From Lenisia limosa (taxonomy: Eukaryota; Breviatea), in NCBI GenBank assembly GCA_001655205.1, contig LPNZ01010334.1:1-21963 (forward strand): 21,963 nt of DNA, in the 5' to 3' direction. Both the position numbers and the translations under genes were made by a program. Shown here in pieces: positions 20,547-21,963 of this stretch. Every line of letters starts with the position of its first letter. The first letter of the stretch is position 1. A model generated the notes under the pieces. It searched no databases. It was given only the letters and a program-made list of their open reading frames with translations, and was not told the origin of the DNA.

Positions 20547-21124
20547 ATGGATCTTGGGGAAATTGACATTTCTGCCCTTGGCAACAGTGCGGTNNNNNNN
20601 NNNNNNNNNNNNNNNNNNNNNNNNNNNNNNNNNNNNNNNNNNNNNNNNNNNNNNNNNNNNNNNNNNNNNNNNNNNNNNNNNNNNNNNNNNNNNNNNNNNN
20701 NNNNNNNNNNNNNNNNNNNNNNNNNNNNNNNNNNNNNNNNNNNNNNNNNNNNNNNNNNNNNNNNNNNNNNNNNNNNNNNNNNNNNNNNNNNNNNNNNNNN
20801 NNNNNNNNNNNNNNNNNNNNNNNTGGACTGGTGCCGGCAGCGGAATCACCTACAGAAACAACACCAGCAATAAAATCCTCTCCATATGCTCAAAGCAGAG
20901 GTGAGCGTGCTGATAGTATGCTCTGAAATACATAAACACATGAATTATTATCGAGAAATACACGAAGACACGAAGTCATTGCAAAGGAGCTTGATACTCC
21001 TCCTAGGTGTTACTGAAAAATGAACTGATTATTTTTCAAAGGCAATACTTATTTCCCATCAGGCGGACTATCAGAAGCACTGGTTCATGAAAGGCCTGTT
21101 GGATGGGGGACTTGTGTTGTTTGA
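20547..21124 (+). CDS. Small unrecognised gene, interrupted by a gap
   Basis: The likely first exon starts at 20547 (MDLGEIDISALGNSAV) and runs into the gap 20594-20823. After the gap an open stretch ends at 20900 (AAESPTETTPAIKSSPYAQS) with donor gtgagc, joined in phase 1 to 21063-21124, which reads GGLSEALVHERPVGWGTCVV and stops at 21122-21124. The frame on the two sides of the gap cannot be checked, so the two parts may not belong together. The alternative is that these are 5' exons of CLN3, but a good CLN3 start is found later. I do not recognise the protein. Confidence 0.45.
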
Positions 21125-21373
21125 TTCATACCCATTATATTTTATTCAATTGCTGTTTTCGCACATATATCATATGTTTTCCTCTTGCCGTTAGTTTATC
21201 CTAGATTTTACCCCCCCCCCNNNNNNNNNNNNNNNNNNNNNNNNNNNNNNNNNNNNNNNNNNNNNNNNNNNNNNNNNNNNNNNNNNNNNNNNNNNNNNNN
21301 NNNNNNNNNNNNNNNNNNNNNNNNNNNNNNNNNNNNNNNCCCCCCGCAGGTTTGAGGGGTTGCTTAATACACC
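21125..21373. other. Intergenic region with poly-C bounded gap
   Basis: AT-rich sequence runs into a C run at 21211-21220, the gap 21221-21339, and a second C run at 21340-21345. No gene is seen. The promoter of CLN3 would lie here. Confidence 0.5.
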
Positions 21374-21963
21374 ATGTTTAAGAGGGACGCTAGTTTCGGG
21401 GAACTATGGTAAACCTCTGGGGAGGAGGGTACCAGAGAAGTCTTCGAATTAGACAATTCTCGATAGTACTGATTTTTGTAGATGTTTTACTGCGACAAAG
21501 GCGACAGCTTTCACGGGACACAGCGTCGTTCTTTCTTGCTGGTCTCATCAACAACTTCGCATACGTTGTCATGCTCAGGTCTGACAGAGATTAGGTTTTT
21601 TTTTGAGAATACGGAAGTATATTATTCATTATTATTGGATCTTGTTTTGTAACAGATCTGTATCCAAAGACTAGTAAGTATCATATATCTGGTAAAAGAT
21701 AGATTTTACTCCATAGGGTATTTATCAAGTCATCTCGAGATTTCAGTGTTGTTGGAATTAGGAAGTAATTTTTTATTAATGCGCTTTACTGCCAAGGAGT
21801 GAAGCGGTATTTTTTGTGAAGGAAAAAACTGTAAAAAAACAAGCTGCTGGATGCGCCCCCCCATAGTGATTTGGATGTAGCGCTGCACTAGACCTCTTAG
21901 AAGACAGCCTACCCCCTGGAGTAGTACTTCTGGCCGATATCCTTCCAACACTTCTAGTATGGC
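21374..21963 (+). CDS. CLN3: CLN3/Btn1 (battenin) lysosomal membrane protein, N-terminal part
   Basis: Three in-phase exons are visible: 21374-21408 (MFKRDASFGEL), 21501-21578 and 21881 to the window end. The introns are 92 and 302 nt. The spliced protein reads RDTASFFLAGLINNFAYVVM, then LSAALDLLEDSLPPG, then VVLLADILPTLLVW. This matches the first and second membrane helices of CLN3, where human has GLCNNFSYVVMLSAA and VLLADILPTL, and fungal Btn1 has SAALDLV before PKGVVLLAD. CLN3 is a multi-pass protein of lysosome or vacuole membranes, linked to lysosomal pH and glycerophosphodiester clearance. The start ATG has the context acaccATG. The acceptor at 21500 is chosen because it gives the right phase; using 21481 would give a stop. 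The rest of the gene continues past the window. Confidence 0.9.

Noticed and set aside
21656-21675. Possible small exon (agATCTGTATCCAAAGACTAgtaagt) in CLN3
   Set aside because: It has good splice sites, but including it breaks the family sequence: direct joining of 21578 to 21881 gives the conserved VVMLSAALDL. It could be a rare cassette exon.
1-21963. CRISPR arrays, bacterial operons, tRNA or rRNA genes
   Set aside because: The spliceosomal introns show a eukaryotic nuclear origin. The only regular repeats are the heptad array and short tandem repeats, and I saw no tRNA-like or rRNA-like sequence.

Overview
The window is a piece of a nuclear genome from a compact, very intron-rich eukaryote. 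Genes are split into many small exons by GT-AG introns, mostly 17-100 nt, and the standard genetic code fits every gene read here. An RNA polymerase II largest subunit with a long heptad tail, a CLN3/Btn1 protein and an inosine-uridine type nucleoside hydrolase suggest a unicellular relative of fungi, animals or amoebozoans. I cannot name the species. Fourteen N gaps interrupt the window: 1140-1323, 1853-1966, 3220-3229, 3449-3458, 3766-3775, 4172-4222, 4881-4983, 6272-6473, 7228-7320, 14594-14719, 16325-16412, 19967-20096, 20594-20823 and 21221-21339. Several gene models are therefore incomplete.

Layout, left to right. (1) 1-4024, plus: the 3' part of RPB1, ending in a C-terminal domain of about 40 heptads split by introns. 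(2) 4662-7490, minus: a multi-pass membrane protein. (3) 7718-8501, minus: a small unrecognised lysine-tailed protein lying between two inverted 21-bp repeats. (4) 9321-10971, minus: a second multi-pass membrane protein, paralogous to gene 2. (5) 11313-13995, plus: a 17-exon nucleoside hydrolase with a possible N-myristoylation start. (6) 14238-20264, minus: a protein of at least 970 residues with a Gln/Asn/Ser/Pro-rich N-terminal half and a long coiled coil; one of its introns holds nested transposon-like elements. (7) 20547-21124, plus: a small unrecognised gene broken by a gap. (8) 21374 to the end, plus: the first exons of CLN3.

Genes meet tail to tail at 4025-4661 and 13996-14237. They meet head to head at 10972-11312 and 20265-20546, which are short and probably hold shared promoters. 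I see no shared pathway.

The gene models were built by hand: each splice junction was required to keep the reading frame, and where possible to keep family motifs. The phase agreement is strong for RPB1, the nucleoside hydrolase and the coiled-coil gene. The most interesting signals concern intron and repeat evolution: a 272-nt intron bounded by a 13-bp direct repeat like an introner insertion, several apparent introns of 17-31 nt, symmetric exon duplication inside the RPB1 tail, and a nested pair of inverted-repeat elements.
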